Assembly: GCA_963969365.1 (NCBI GenBank) | Contig: OZ017749.1 | Coordinates: forward strand, 3,906,001 to 3,970,000 | Length of the DNA stretch: 64,000 nt | From: Asterochloris sp. CNOR1 | Taxonomy: Eukaryota; Chlorophyta; Trebouxiophyceae; Trebouxiales; Trebouxiaceae | Direction of reading: 5' to 3' | Part shown: piece after piece, positions 22,805 to 34,633 of the stretch | How the letters are laid out: every line of letters starts with the position of its first letter | Position numbering within the stretch: position 1 is the first letter of the stretch | Position numbers and translations under genes: made by a program | Notes under the pieces: model-generated | The model's input: the letters and a program-made list of their open reading frames with translations, nothing else | What the model was told of the DNA's origin: nothing | Databases searched by the model: none

Positions 22805-24360
22805 CTATTGCATGCTCACAGTCAAAAATAGTCCGAAGAACATTAGATAACGTGTGGCTGCCTTGCTTGCAACCAGATCAGCCTCGGCATAATCATTCTG
22901 AGAAGCAAGCTTCGATGATGACCAAACCCTCATCAGCTTCCACACAAGGACTACCAGGCTGGCAACCTTCACCCAGACAAGTGTCAGAGCAGGTGCCACC
23001 GCCTGCAGCATGAGGGCTTGTCATGCATGAGGGCTTGTCATGCACACTTGGCGCTGGGTCAGTAAGCAGCTCATCTACATTGTAGTGTACCAAACTATTG
23101 GGCAACCCCACCAGCAGCCTTGTGCCAGTCCCAAGAGATACAGCCTGCGCCGGTAGAATTGCAGCAAATGCAGTCAGCCCGCCAGCTCCATAAAGGGTTG
23201 CAGACCGCCCTGCAGCATAGACTATGCCCACGTCAGAGCTGGCAGTGCGCAAATGGATGTATCCCAGCCAATTTGATATCAATACACTCACCAAATAGCA
23301 CAGGCAACGTCCAGACATGGCCTGCACGATCGCCTTCAACATCTTGAATGTCGCACACCATCTCCCGTGATAGATAAATGGTGAAGACAAACAAACACGG
23401 TGTAGTCATCATAAAGACATCTGCCACTTCCTGCACAAATGGTCTAAATGGCACTTCCATAGAGGGCGAAGTCGTCCAGGCAAGACGTCAGGGTTCAGAG
23501 CACTGGCAGCTGTGCGCACCATGCCCACCGCAAATGCTCCTGCCAAATGCACTGTCATCTGCATGCCTGCCACCACCATGTTCTTGACACCTGTCAATGG
23601 CTTTAGCAGCGGCGTGTAAGCAGCTGCCACAGCAACTCCTACTGCTAGGCCAATGCGCAGCAGTATTGATTCCTGCAGACCACACATAGACATAGTGACA
23701 TTCCACTTGGACAACAGCTGAAATGCGGCGAGTGAAACAAGGCAACTGGTGCATGAAGCAGTTTGTGAAGAGCTACACAAGCTCACAAAGGTACATGCTA
23801 CGATCATTGCCAGCAGTAGTATACCACAGCTGAGAAACAGCATGGTCTCTGGTGTAACGGCACTCCTCTGTAAGGGCTGCAGTGAATAAGCATCTCATGG
23901 TCTTGAATGAAGCATGGCAAGTATCAAGATGGCAGGGGCACAAAGCAAAAGTGGTCACCTTTGAGGGGGTGTTAATGGCATCAACTCCATTGCGATCGTC
24001 AAAGTAGTCATTGATCATCTACAGGCAAGGTTTGTGTCAAAAGTTGACAGAGCACATCTCAAAGCTCATGAACGATGTCGGCAGCAGCCCCTGAGGCTGG
24101 CAGGCGCACCCTACTTCCCAAGGAAAGGCACATCGTCAGCACCAGCAGTTTCAGCAAATCGCCACACAAGACAGCTGGCAGACCGCCCTTGGTACCTCCC
24201 TGCACCCGCGCATGATAGCTTTGTGGCTCTTACAAGTGCTCACTGTGCTGGCTCGAACTGCAGAGCTTACCCACGCGCCCAACAACACCAGCAGCAGATC
24301 ATATAGCAGATCTTGACAGTAATGTGACACAGTCCCTGCCATCACAATGAGTGTCCACAA
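22805..24360 (-). CDS. UbiA-family prenyltransferase, copy 1
   Basis: An integral membrane prenyltransferase that would join a polyprenyl diphosphate to an acceptor. Exons on the minus strand, N to C: a hydrophobic block with YDLLLVLLGAW (~24,250-24,360); the first Asp motif INDYFDDRNGVDAINTPSK (~23,960-24,018), Mg-diphosphate binding; MLFLSCGILLLAMIVACTFV (~23,785-23,843); LLRIGLAVGVAVAAAYTPLL with NMVVAG (~23,525-23,672); the second Asp motif REMVCDIQDVEGDRAGHVW with TLPVLFG (~23,290-23,460); GAGGLTAFAAILPAQAVSLG (~23,097-23,200); and a last exon ending in FFGLFLTVSMQ and TAG (22,805-22,807). The D-x-E-D-x-EGD-x-x-x-G-x-x-TLP pattern is closest to the geranylgeranylglyceryl-phosphate-synthase-like branch rather than chlorophyll synthase, but the substrate cannot be fixed. 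The start codon and any plastid transit peptide are uncertain. Confidence 0.75.
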
Positions 24361-24781
24361 CCACTTGTGATCTTGTTTGCTTTACATTCCCAGGAAGCTG
24401 ACCTGCGGCTGTCAAACTGTCATGTCAGTCTGGCAGGCGGGTCCCTTTTGGTAATTCCTGAGACACTACTATAGTGCAAGTCAGCGCGGATGGTAGATAA
24501 CTGGGGGGAGGGCAGGAAGGTGCAGAGTGGGGGGTAGGTTTTAAAGGCATGCAGACATATAAGAGCAGGCCAGTTGCACACCTATGGCAGCATAGCCAGA
24601 CACACTCCTCAGACATCAAGCCAGCTCCTGTGTCGCAGAAGAGCTCCCTGACACCTCATGAAAGAAATTCCTTGTAGCACTGCCAGCAGGTGCATGCAGA
24701 CTCAGAAACTTATCTTGTGGTGTGTCCAAGCCCAGCTAGCATGCTGCATCTGCCAATCGCACTGTTTGCTCTCTCACAAAT

Positions 24782-25302
24782 TCAGACCCAATTTGGAACT
24801 TCATCGATTGGGCCAAGTCTCTTATTTGCCTGGGCCTCCCTCTTGAGTTTGTTGTACTCATAAGGGAAGAATATGATTGCCAGGCTGCCAGAGATGACAC
24901 CATAGCACTTGGAGATCATGGCAGCTGTCGGGTGATTAATGAGGCTCCCTGCGCTAGTAATGACCGCGGTTGTGTTGGGAACGAGCCCCAGCACGAAACT
25001 GTTCTGTGTGCATGCCAACGCCACCTTCTGACAGGAATGGCTGCTGCTATAATTTGGATGGACTGCATGTGATGACTGAGTAGACTCTGTGGGGTGTTGC
25101 CTCCATGCACTGTGTCCTCTGGCCCTGGATGTATATCAGCAAGGTCTTGTGTAGACAGCCCCGCGGAAATCTTCAGCGCTTGTGCGACACCCATCATTCT
25201 CTCCTCAAAGTGTCTCTGCGTCTCGTTCGGCTGCTTCTGCTGCTGTACCACATGCGTCAGAACAGCTGCGTGCTGTTTGACATGATGTCTCACATCTGCC
25301 AT
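24782..25302 (-). CDS. Small two-exon protein of unknown function, copy 1
   Basis: The first exon begins at ATG 25,302 with MADVRHHVKQHAAVLTHVV, is helical, Gln/His-rich and has a conserved-looking RMMGVAQALKISAGLS; it ends near 25,030. The second exon has LVPNTTAVITSAGSLI, one clear hydrophobic segment (YGVISGSLAIIFFPYEY) and a charged tail (NKLKREAQANKRLGP), ending at the stop 24,782. Total about 170 residues. The protein would be a single-span or membrane-associated small protein. No family recognised. It lies just upstream of the UbiA gene on the same strand but is probably separate because it ends in its own stop. Confidence 0.45.
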
Positions 25303-25559
25303 TGGAGGCAGCTATCCACTGCTTCCTAGGCCTACCACACTCATGTGCAGTTACTGAAGCTCTCACTGCAGCTGCGTCTGAGAGTCGTCACCGTACCAGT
25401 CATTGTCAGGCGCACAACCAGCTCACATGCAACAGCAGATGGTGCAAACCTGATGTGCAAGATTGAAAAAGATCAGGTTTGGAGCTGCTGTGCCCAGTCC
25501 ATACGTCAAACCACACAAGAGCCATAGGCTGTCCTTGCCTGGACGTCCCATTTCTTCTG

Positions 25560-26714
25560 CAGCAGTTGGCCCTTTCGGCGCCTAACAGTCGGGAGCGGCG
25601 TGATGACAGACGGCACGTTTCAAGTTGCCCAGAGGCTACACCACCCAGTGTGCTGCCCAACTTGTGGCTTTCTGAAGCCATATGGGTGGTTTCTGAGGCC
25701 TTGTGGGATTCACGAAAGGAGGATAAGGGAAGGCTTCCGGCTGAATGCTGTTTGAGTGCTGAGGAATGCCTTCTATCAAATTGCACCAGTCGTGCGCGCC
25801 GTCTTTGGCGCGCCATCTGGCGCAATATGACATGAGCTGTGGCATTCCAGTCGTTGTGTGGCAGCCCGTTCTGCTTGGGCAACACTGGCGCCAGACACCA
25901 GCATGGCTGAGGAATAGGAGAATGGAGCCTCACGTGTGTTGTCCTGAAGTTCTCAACAAGCCTCCAGTTTCCTCCTCAACCTTATCTTTATGTGTCAAGT
26001 CCTCTTCGGTGAGCAAGCCTACCTTTTGAGCTGATGCAAACAGTTTGCCCTCCCCTCCTGCAGAAACTCTTGAATGAGCTTGGGTACCGACAGAGGCTTG
26101 GGCGCCCTTTAGAGTGGCAGACTGTCTTTTGTTTCACCTTTTCCAGCATGAGCCCGCTGACAGCCATCACAGGCCTGTGTACACTGTGGTCCAAGTATCA
26201 ATCATCATCACTCTGCTGGGCACTGGCACAGCCACTGGTGGAGGCTACCTGATGTCATATGCAGAGGTGTGCCATGCCCGTCTGCAGCTGAGCAACACTA
26301 ACGGCACTGTCGTGTGCAGCTGAGCAGCAGCAAGTGCACTGGCGTGCGCAACATGCTCACTAGACGGCACCCTGGCTGCAGCAATATATGCTGCTGGTCT
26401 GTCTGCTGGTCAGCCACGCTGCGCTCAACTCCTTCCCGATGGTTGTGGCGGCCCGCATCGCGCATGTTGCTGCGGTGTGGCTGCTCCTGGGTAAGCTTTG
26501 CTCTGCGGCCCATGGCTGAGCAGCTGCCTGCCATGCACATGCAGCTAGATCCACGTTGGTGAACCCACCCACCAGAACCAAGTTGACTCCCCTACGGGGG
26601 CCCACCCAGGCGTCGTACCTGAGTGAAATAGGGGCCCACTCTAACTGTAAACAGACCTGATTTCCAAGTGACAGGGGCTGCAGAGCCAGCTGGTGACTGT
26701 CTGCAGGGGCTGCC
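25560..26714 (+). pseudogene. Permease fragment with internal deletion (unit 1)
   Basis: Copy of 15,370-17,060 lacking 15,988-16,523. It keeps the permease start (MEPHVCCPEVLNKPP), the NELGYRQRLGRPLEWQ exon, then jumps from TAITGL straight to YTVVQVS. The exon encoding LLVCLLVSHAALNSFPMVV is kept, and the fragment ends at the acceptor of the next exon. All later permease exons are missing, so no transporter can be made. Confidence 0.9.
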
Positions 26715-26734
26715 GCAGCCCCGGGCCCCAGGCG

Positions 26735-27418
26735 GCCTCATTGCAGGTGACGTTGCTGCCATACTGTGTCGCGTTGTTTGTGCAGATGATTGTGGAGTCT
26801 GCCTTCATGAGGGAAGGTTGGCTTGCTTGTGATTCTGTTGTGCCATGCAGCTGCCTTAACGCAACCAGGATCACTGGCCTTGCAGATGTAGATTAGCACC
26901 TGTGTGTGCAGGCTCGCCTTTGTGGCCACAAGTGCCTCAGGCTTTTCCATTATACCGATTGGGTCAAACTGCTCGAAGCCTGTGTTTTGCACACCACCTG
27001 ATTGCCCCGTTGTGGTCGGTCTGGTTGCAACAGTGTGTCTTGATCCTGTGGGCTGTGAACTTTGGAGCTGGTACGCATCTGCTGTCTGCAGAGGTGAACA
27101 CTGAAGACATGGGACCCGTTGACTGTTTGGTTGCATGTTGCAGTGATGAGCTGGCATCCCTGGCTCTATATGTGGCACTTGCACAAGGCTTGAGGTAGGA
27201 TACTGACAGGCCTATCATGTGAGATGAGACACTGACAGGCCTACCTCAAGGTGGACACCATCTTTCAAGCAGAGAAGAGTTGCAAAGTGGATGTGAATCT
27301 CTTTGCAGAAAGCGCCTGGCAGGGCATGTGCAGTGTGCCGCTGGCTCCGACACTGTCTCTTATGCCACAACAGCAATTGATGGCTCTGAAAGCACACTTT
27401 AAAGCTGCTCTGCTCTGA
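26735..27418 (+). pseudogene. 3' fragment of the membrane-protein gene (unit 2)
   Basis: A copy of 21,692-22,375 without the upstream exons. It lies directly downstream of the plus-strand permease fragment of unit 1, so read-through could make a permease/membrane-protein chimera. The terminal exon and TGA (27,416-27,418) are intact. Confidence 0.8.
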
Positions 27419-27568
27419 CGGCTGCTCAGGTCCCAGATGGTCAGATGATAGACGGACTGTTTACACAATTGGTAGTTGCTCTTCTGTATGGTAATACAGG
27501 AACTGGACACTCGTACACCCATGACACAGGGGGTACCGGTCATGAAACTGTGTTTGCCCAGTTGATAC

Positions 27569-27729
27569 CTCCCACCCCCACTAGGGCACCTCCCCCACCC
27601 TCCCCCCTGCCCCTTAGGCACGTGCCTCTAGCCCCCCCACGGTGGGGGCGCAGACAATGAAGGCCTGGGGGGGGTGGAGGGGGGGTAGGGGAGGCCGCGG
27701 GGGAGGGGTGGAGGATGGGCCAGGGGGCA
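27569..27729. repeat. C-rich/G-rich island (unit 2)
   Basis: Same as the island in unit 1, with the same hairpin at the skew switch. Confidence 0.7.
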
Positions 27730-27848
27730 ACAAAGCAGCTCCTGTATTACAAGAAGAGCTGATAGCCAACTTCAAGATGACTGTTTTTTGTGTATTGAGA
27801 CTCTACATTTGCAACACCAGCATTAGCTAGGCAAGACAATGATTGGAC

Positions 27849-29404
27849 CTATTGCATGCTCACAGTCAAAAATAGTCCGAAGAACATTAGATAACGTGTG
27901 GCTGCCTTGCTTGCAACCAGATCAGCCTCGGCATAATCATTCTGAGAAGCAAGCTTCGATGATGACCAAACCCTCATCAGCTTCCACACAAGGACTACCA
28001 GGCTGGCAACCTTCACCCAGACAAGTGTCAGAGCAGGTGCCACCGCCTGCAGCATGAGGGCTTGTCATGCATGAGGGCTTGTCATGCACACTTGGCGCTG
28101 GGTCAGTAAGCAGCTCATCTACATTGTAGTGTACCAAACTATTGGGCAACCCCACCAGCAGCCTTGTGCCAGTCCCAAGAGATACAGCCTGCGCCGGTAG
28201 AATTGCAGCAAATGCAGTCAGCCCGCCAGCTCCATAAAGGGTTGCAGACCGCCCTGCAGCATAGACTATGCCCACGTCAGAGCTGGCAGTGCGCAAATGG
28301 ATGTATCCCAGCCAATTTGATATCAATACACTCACCAAATAGCACAGGCAACGTCCAGACATGGCCTGCACGATCGCCTTCAACATCTTGAATGTCGCAC
28401 ACCATCTCCCGTGATAGATAAATGGTGAAGACAAACAAACACGGTGTAGTCATCATAAAGACATCTGCCACTTCCTGCACAAATGGTCTAAATGGCACTT
28501 CCATAGAGGGCGAAGTCGTCCAGGCAAGACGTCAGGGTTCAGAGCACTGGCAGCTGTGCGCACCATGCCCACCGCAAATGCTCCTGCCAAATGCACTGTC
28601 ATCTGCATGCCTGCCACCACCATGTTCTTGACACCTGTCAATGGCTTTAGCAGCGGCGTGTAAGCAGCTGCCACAGCAACTCCTACTGCTAGGCCAATGC
28701 GCAGCAGTATTGATTCCTGCAGACCACACATAGACATAGTGACATTCCACTTGGACAACAGCTGAAATGCGGCGAGTGAAACAAGGCAACTGGTGCATGA
28801 AGCAGTTTGTGAAGAGCTACACAAGCTCACAAAGGTACATGCTACGATCATTGCCAGCAGTAGTATACCACAGCTGAGAAACAGCATGGTCTCTGGTGTA
28901 ACGGCACTCCTCTGTAAGGGCTGCAGTGAATAAGCATCTCATGGTCTTGAATGAAGCATGGCAAGTATCAAGATGGCAGGGGCACAAAGCAAAAGTGGTC
29001 ACCTTTGAGGGGGTGTTAATGGCATCAACTCCATTGCGATCGTCAAAGTAGTCATTGATCATCTACAGGCAAGGTTTGTGTCAAAAGTTGACAGAGCACA
29101 TCTCAAAGCTCATGAACGATGTCGGCAGCAGCCCCTGAGGCTGGCAGGCGCACCCTACTTCCCAAGGAAAGGCACATCGTCAGCACCAGCAGTTTCAGCA
29201 AATCGCCACACAAGACAGCTGGCAGACCGCCCTTGGTACCTCCCTGCACCCGCGCATGATAGCTTTGTGGCTCTTACAAGTGCTCACTGTGCTGGCTCGA
29301 ACTGCAGAGCTTACCCACGCGCCCAACAACACCAGCAGCAGATCATATAGCAGATCTTGACAGTAATGTGACACAGTCCCTGCCATCACAATGAGTGTCC
29401 ACAA
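27849..29404 (-). CDS. UbiA-family prenyltransferase, copy 2
   Basis: A copy of the 22,805-24,360 gene within tandem unit 2. All exons, both Asp-rich motifs and all splice borders are preserved, and no interrupting change was seen, so it should be as functional as copy 1. It has the same upstream flank, including the small minus-strand gene, so probably has the same promoter. Confidence 0.75.
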
Positions 29405-29825
29405 CCACTTGTGATCTTGTTTGCTTTACATTCCCAGGAAGCTGACCTGCGGCTGTCAAACTGTCATGTCAGTCTGGCAGGCGGGTCCCTTTTGGTAATT
29501 CCTGAGACACTACTATAGTGCAAGTCAGCGCGGATGGTAGATAACTGGGGGGAGGGCAGGAAGGTGCAGAGTGGGGGGTAGGTTTTAAAGGCATGCAGAC
29601 ATATAAGAGCAGGCCAGTTGCACACCTATGGCAGCATAGCCAGACACACTCCTCAGACATCAAGCCAGCTCCTGTGTCGCAGAAGAGCTCCCTGACACCT
29701 CATGAAAGAAATTCCTTGTAGCACTGCCAGCAGGTGCATGCAGACTCAGAAACTTATCTTGTGGTGTGTCCAAGCCCAGCTAGCATGCTGCATCTGCCAA
29801 TCGCACTGTTTGCTCTCTCACAAAT

Positions 29826-30346
29826 TCAGACCCAATTTGGAACTTCATCGATTGGGCCAAGTCTCTTATTTGCCTGGGCCTCCCTCTTGAGTTTGTTGTA
29901 CTCATAAGGGAAGAATATGATTGCCAGGCTGCCAGAGATGACACCATAGCACTTGGAGATCATGGCAGCTGTCGGGTGATTAATGAGGCTCCCTGCGCTA
30001 GTAATGACCGCGGTTGTGTTGGGAACGAGCCCCAGCACGAAACTGTTCTGTGTGCATGCCAACGCCACCTTCTGACAGGAATGGCTGCTGCTATAATTTG
30101 GATGGACTGCATGTGATGACTGAGTAGACTCTGTGGGGTGTTGCCTCCATGCACTGTGTCCTCTGGCCCTGGATGTATATCAGCAAGGTCTTGTGTAGAC
30201 AGCCCCGCTGAAATCTTCAGCGCTTGTGCGACACCCATCATTCTCTCCTCAAAGTGTCTCTGCGTCTCGTTCGGCTGCTTCTGCTGCTGTACCACATGCG
30301 TCAGAACAGCTGCGTGCTGTTTGACATGATGTCTCACATCTGCCAT
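29826..30346 (-). CDS. Small two-exon protein of unknown function, copy 2
   Basis: Copy in tandem unit 2, same protein as at 24,782-25,302 (one silent change seen in the first exon, near 30,208). It is absent from unit 3, which is cut before this gene. Confidence 0.45.
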
Positions 30347-30603
30347 TGGAGGCAGCTATCCACTGCTTCCTAGGCCTACCACACTCATGTGCAGTTACTG
30401 AAGCTCTCACTGCAGCTGCGTCTGAGAGTCGTCACCGTACCAGTCATTGTCAGGCGCACAACCAGCTCACATGCAACAGCAGATGGTGCAAACCTGATGT
30501 GCAAGATTGAAAAAGATCAGGTTTGGAGCTGCTGTGCCCAGTCCATACGTCAAACCACACAAGAGCCATAGGCTGTCCTTGCCTGGACGTCCCATTTCTT
30601 CTG

Positions 30604-31758
30604 CAGCAGTTGGCCCTTTCGGCGCCTAACAGTCGGGAGCGGCGTGATGACAGACGGCACGTTTCAAGTTGCCCAGAGGCTACACCACCCAGTGTGCTGC
30701 CCAACTTGTGGCTTTCTGAAGCCATATGGGTGGTTTCTGAGGCCTTGTGGGATTCACGAAAGGAGGATAAGGGAAGGCTTCCGGCTGAATGCTGTTTGAG
30801 TGCTGAGGAATGCCTTCTATCAAATTGCACCAGTCGTGCGCGCCGTCTTTGGCGCGCCATCTGGCGCAATATGACATGAGCTGTGGCATTCCAGTCGTTG
30901 TGTGGCAGCCCGTTCTGCTTGGGCAACACTGGCGCCAGACACCAGCATGGCTGAGGAATAGGAGAATGGAGCCTCACGTGTGTTGTCCTGAAGTTCTCAA
31001 CAAGCCTCCAGTTTCCTCCTCAACCTTATCTTTATGTGTCAAGTCCTCTTCGGTGAGCAAGCCTACCTTTTGAGCTGATGCAAACAGTTTGCCCTCCCCT
31101 CCTGCAGAAACTCTTGAATGAGCTTGGGTACCGACAGAGGCTTGGGCGCCCTTTAGAGTGGCAGACTGTCTTTTGTTTCACCTTTTCCAGCATGAGCCCG
31201 CTGACAGCCATCACAGGCCTGTGTACACTGTGGTCCAAGTATCAATCATCATCACTCTGCTGGGCACTGGCACAGCCACTGGTGGAGGCTACCTGATGTC
31301 ATATGCAGAGGTGTGCCATGCCCGTCTGCAGCTGAGCAACACTAACGGCACTGTCGTGTGCAGCTGAGCAGCAGCAAGTGCACTGGCGTGCGCAACATGC
31401 TCACTAGACGGCACCCTGGCTGCAGCAATATATGCTGCTGGTCTGTCTGCTGGTCAGCCACGCTGCGCTCAACTCCTTCCCGATGGTTGTGGCGGCCCGC
31501 ATCGCGCATGTTGCTGCGGTGTGGCTGCTCCTGGGTAAGCTTTGCTCTGCGGCCCATGGCTGAGCAGCTGCCTGCCATGCACATGCAGCTAGATCCACGT
31601 TGGTGAACCCACCCACCAGAACCAAGTTGACTCCCCTACGGGGGCCCACCCAGGCGTCGTACCTGAGTGAAATAGGGGCCCACTCTAACTGTAAACAGAC
31701 CTGATTTCCAAGTGACAGGGGCTGCAGAGCCAGCTGGTGACTGTCTGCAGGGGCTGCC
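30604..31758 (+). pseudogene. Permease fragment with internal deletion (unit 2)
   Basis: Same fragment and same deletion breakpoints as at 25,560-26,714, so the deletion predates the amplification of the unit. Confidence 0.9.
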
Positions 31759-31778
31759 GCAGCCCCGGGCCCCAGGCG

Positions 31779-32462
31779 GCCTCATTGCAGGTGACGTTGC
31801 TGCCATACTGTGTCGCGTTGTTTGTGCAGATGATTGTGGAGTCTGCCTTCATGAGGGAAGGTGGGCTTGCTTGTGATTCTGTTGTGCCATGCAGCTGCCT
31901 TAACGCAACCAGGATCACTGGCCTTGCAGATGTAGATTAGCACCTGTGTGTGCAGGCTCGCCTTTGTGGCCACAAGTGCCTCAGGCTTTTCCATTATACC
32001 GATTGGGTCAAACTGCTCGAAGCCTGTGTTTTGCACACCACCTGATTGCCCCGTTGTGGTCGGTCTGGTTGCAACAGTGTGTCTTGATCCTGTGGGCTGT
32101 GAACTTTGGAGCTGGTACGCATCTGCTGTCTGCTCAGGTGAACACTGAAGACATGGGACCCGTTGACTGTTTGGTTGCATGTTGCAGTGATGAGCTGGCA
32201 TCCCTGGCTCTATATGTGGCACTTGCACAAGGCTTGAGGTAGGATACTGACAGGCCTATCATGTGAGATGAGACACTGACAGGCCTACCTCAAGGTGGAC
32301 ACCATCTTTCAAGCAGAGAAGAGTTGCAAAGTGGATGTGAATCTCTTTGCAGAAAGCGCCTGGCAGGGCATGTGCAGTGTGCCGCTGGCTCCGACACTGT
32401 CCCTTATGCCACAACAGCAATTGATGGCTCTGAAAGCACACTTTAAAGCTGCTCTGCTCTGA
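31779..32462 (+). pseudogene. 3' fragment of the membrane-protein gene (unit 3)
   Basis: As in unit 2: only the last exons remain, downstream of the permease fragment of unit 2, with TGA at 32,460-32,462. Confidence 0.8.
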
Positions 32463-32612
32463 CGGCTGCTCAGGTCCCAGATGGTCAGATGATAGACGGA
32501 CTGTTTACACAATTGGTAGTTGTTCTTCTGTATGGTAATACAGGAACTGGACACTCGTACACCCATGACACAGGGGGTACCGGTCATGAAACTGTGTTTG
32601 CCCAGTTGATAC

Positions 32613-32771
32613 CTCCCACCCCCACTAGGGCACCTCCCCCACCCTCCCCCCTGCCCCTTAGGCACGTGCCTCTAGCCCCCCCACGGTGGGGGCGCAGACA
32701 ATGAAGGCCTGGGGGGGTGGAGGGGGGGTAGGGGAGGCCGCGGGGGAGGGGTGGAGGATGGGCCAGGGGGC
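32613..32771. repeat. C-rich/G-rich island (unit 3)
   Basis: Same as in unit 1 but one G run is a base or so shorter, as expected for slippage in homopolymers. Confidence 0.7.
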
Positions 32772-32891
32772 AACAAAGCAGCTCCTGTATTACAAGAAGA
32801 GCTGATAGCCAACTTCAAGATGACTGTTTTTTGTGTATTGAGACTCTACATTTGCAACACCAGCATTAGCTAGGCAAGACAATGATTGGAC

Positions 32892-34447
32892 CTATTGCAT
32901 GCTCACAGTCAAAAATAGTCCGAAGAACATTAGATAACGTGTGGCTGCCTTGCTTGCAACCAGATCAGCCTCGGCATAATCATTCTGAGAAGCAAGCTTC
33001 AATGATGACCAAACCCTCATCAGCTTCCACACAAGGACTACCAGGCTGGCAACCTTCACCCAGACAAGTGTCAGAGCAGGTGCCACCGCCTGCAGCATGA
33101 GGGCTTGTCATGCATGAGGGCTTGTCATGCACACTTGGCGCTGGGTCAGTAAGCAGCTCATCTACATTGTAGTGTACCAAACTATTGGGCAACCCCACCA
33201 GCAGCCTTGTGCCAGTCCCAAGAGATACAGCCTGCGCCGGTAGAATTGCAGCAAATGCAGTCAGCCCGCCAGCTCCATAAAGGGTTGCAGACCGCCCTGC
33301 AGCATAGACTATGCCCACGTCAGAGCTGGCAGTGCGCAAATGGATGTATCCCAGCCAATTTGATATCAATACACTCACCAAATAGCACAGGCAACGTCCA
33401 GACATGGCCTGCACGATCGCCTTCAACATCTTGAATGTCGCACACCATCTCCCGTGATAGATAAATGGTGAAGACAAACAAACACGGTGTAGTCATCATA
33501 AAGACATCTGCCACTTCCTGCACAAATGGTCTAAATGGCACTTCCATAGAGGGCGAAGTCGTCCAGGCAAGACGTCAGGGTTCAGAGCACTGGCAGCTGT
33601 GCGCACCATGCCCACCGCAAATGCTCCTGCCAAATGCACTGTCATCTGCATGCCTGCCACCACCATGTTCTTGACACCTGTCAATGGCTTTAGCAGCGGC
33701 GTGTAAGCAGCTGCCACAGCAACTCCTACTGCTAGGCCAATGCGCAGCAGTATTGATTCCTGCAGACCACACATAGACATAGTGACATTCCACTTGGACA
33801 ACAGCTGAAATGCGGCGAGTGAAACAAGGCAACTGGTGCATGAAGCAGTTTGTGAAGAGCTACACAAGCTCACAAAGGTACATGCTACGATCATTGCCAG
33901 CAGTAGTATACCACAGCTGAGAAACAGCATGGTCTCTGGTGTAACGGCACTCCTCTGTAAGGGCTGCAGTGAATAAGCATCTCATGGTCTTGAATGAAGC
34001 ATGGCAAGTATCAAGATGGCAGGGGCACAAAGCAAAAGTGGTCACCTTTGAGGGGGTGTTAATGGCATCAACTCCATTGCGATCGTCAAAGTAGTCATTG
34101 ATCATCTACAGGCAAGGTTTGTGTCAAAAGTTGACAGAGCACATCTCAAAGCTCATGAACGATGTCGGCAGCAGCCCCTGAGGCTGGCAGGCGCACCCTA
34201 CTTCCCAAGGAAAGGCACATCGTCAGCACCAGCAGTTTCAGCAAATCGCCACACAAGACAGCTGGCAGACCGCCCTTGGTACCTCCCTGCACCCGCGCAT
34301 GATAGCTTCGTGGCTCTTACAAGTGCTCACTGTGCTGGCTCGAACTGCAGAGCTTACCCACGCGCCCAACAACACCAGCAGCAGATCATATAGCAGATCT
34401 TGACAGTAATGTGACACAGTCCCTGCCATCACAATGAGTGTCCACAA
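32892..34447 (-). CDS. UbiA-family prenyltransferase, copy 3
   Basis: Copy in truncated unit 3. Coding exons are intact, with one amino acid change in the last exon (WSSS to WSSL, from TCG to TTG near 33,001). Its 5' flank differs: homology to the other units stops at ~34,633, about 190 bases upstream of the assigned start, so this copy may have lost upstream control sequence shared by the others or gained another promoter. Confidence 0.7.
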
Positions 34448-34633
34448 CCACTTGTGATCTTGTTTGCTTTACATTCCCAGGAAGCTGACCTGCGGCTGTC
34501 AAACTGTCATGTCAGTCTGGCAGGCGGGTCCCTTTTGGTAATTCCTGAGACACTACTATAGTGCAAGTCAGCGCGGATGGTAGATAACTGGGGGGAGGGC
34601 AGGAAGGTGCAGAGTGGGGGGTAGGTTTTAAAG

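Larger units (their letters stand above)
21692..26734. repeat. Tandem unit 1 (5,043 bp)
   Basis: First copy of the chimeric unit. The left edge (CCTCATTGCAGGTGAC at 21,693) lies inside the membrane-protein gene. The unit contains that gene's 3' end, a UbiA prenyltransferase (minus), a small unknown gene (minus), and the deleted permease fragment. A GC-rich filler (GCAGCCCCGGGCCCCAGGCGG-like, 26,715-26,734) joins it to unit 2. Confidence 0.95.
26735..31778. repeat. Tandem unit 2 (5,044 bp)
   Basis: Second copy, differing from unit 1 by scattered single bases only, for example a TCT to TCC silent change in the membrane-gene fragment and a silent change in the small minus gene. The near identity means a very recent duplication, ongoing homogenisation, or an assembly effect. 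Confidence 0.95.
31779..34633. repeat. Tandem unit 3, truncated (2,855 bp)
   Basis: Third copy, ending abruptly after TAGGTTTTAAAGGC near 34,633, at a point equal to about 24,546 of unit 1. It keeps the UbiA gene but loses the small minus gene and the permease fragment. Sequence beyond is unrelated to the unit. Confidence 0.95.

Noticed and set aside
22805-24360. Chlorophyll synthase or homogentisate phytyltransferase identity
   Set aside because: The DIQDVEGDR...TLP second motif and NDYFDDRNGVDAINTPSK fit the family in general but not specifically those enzymes; only a family call is justified.
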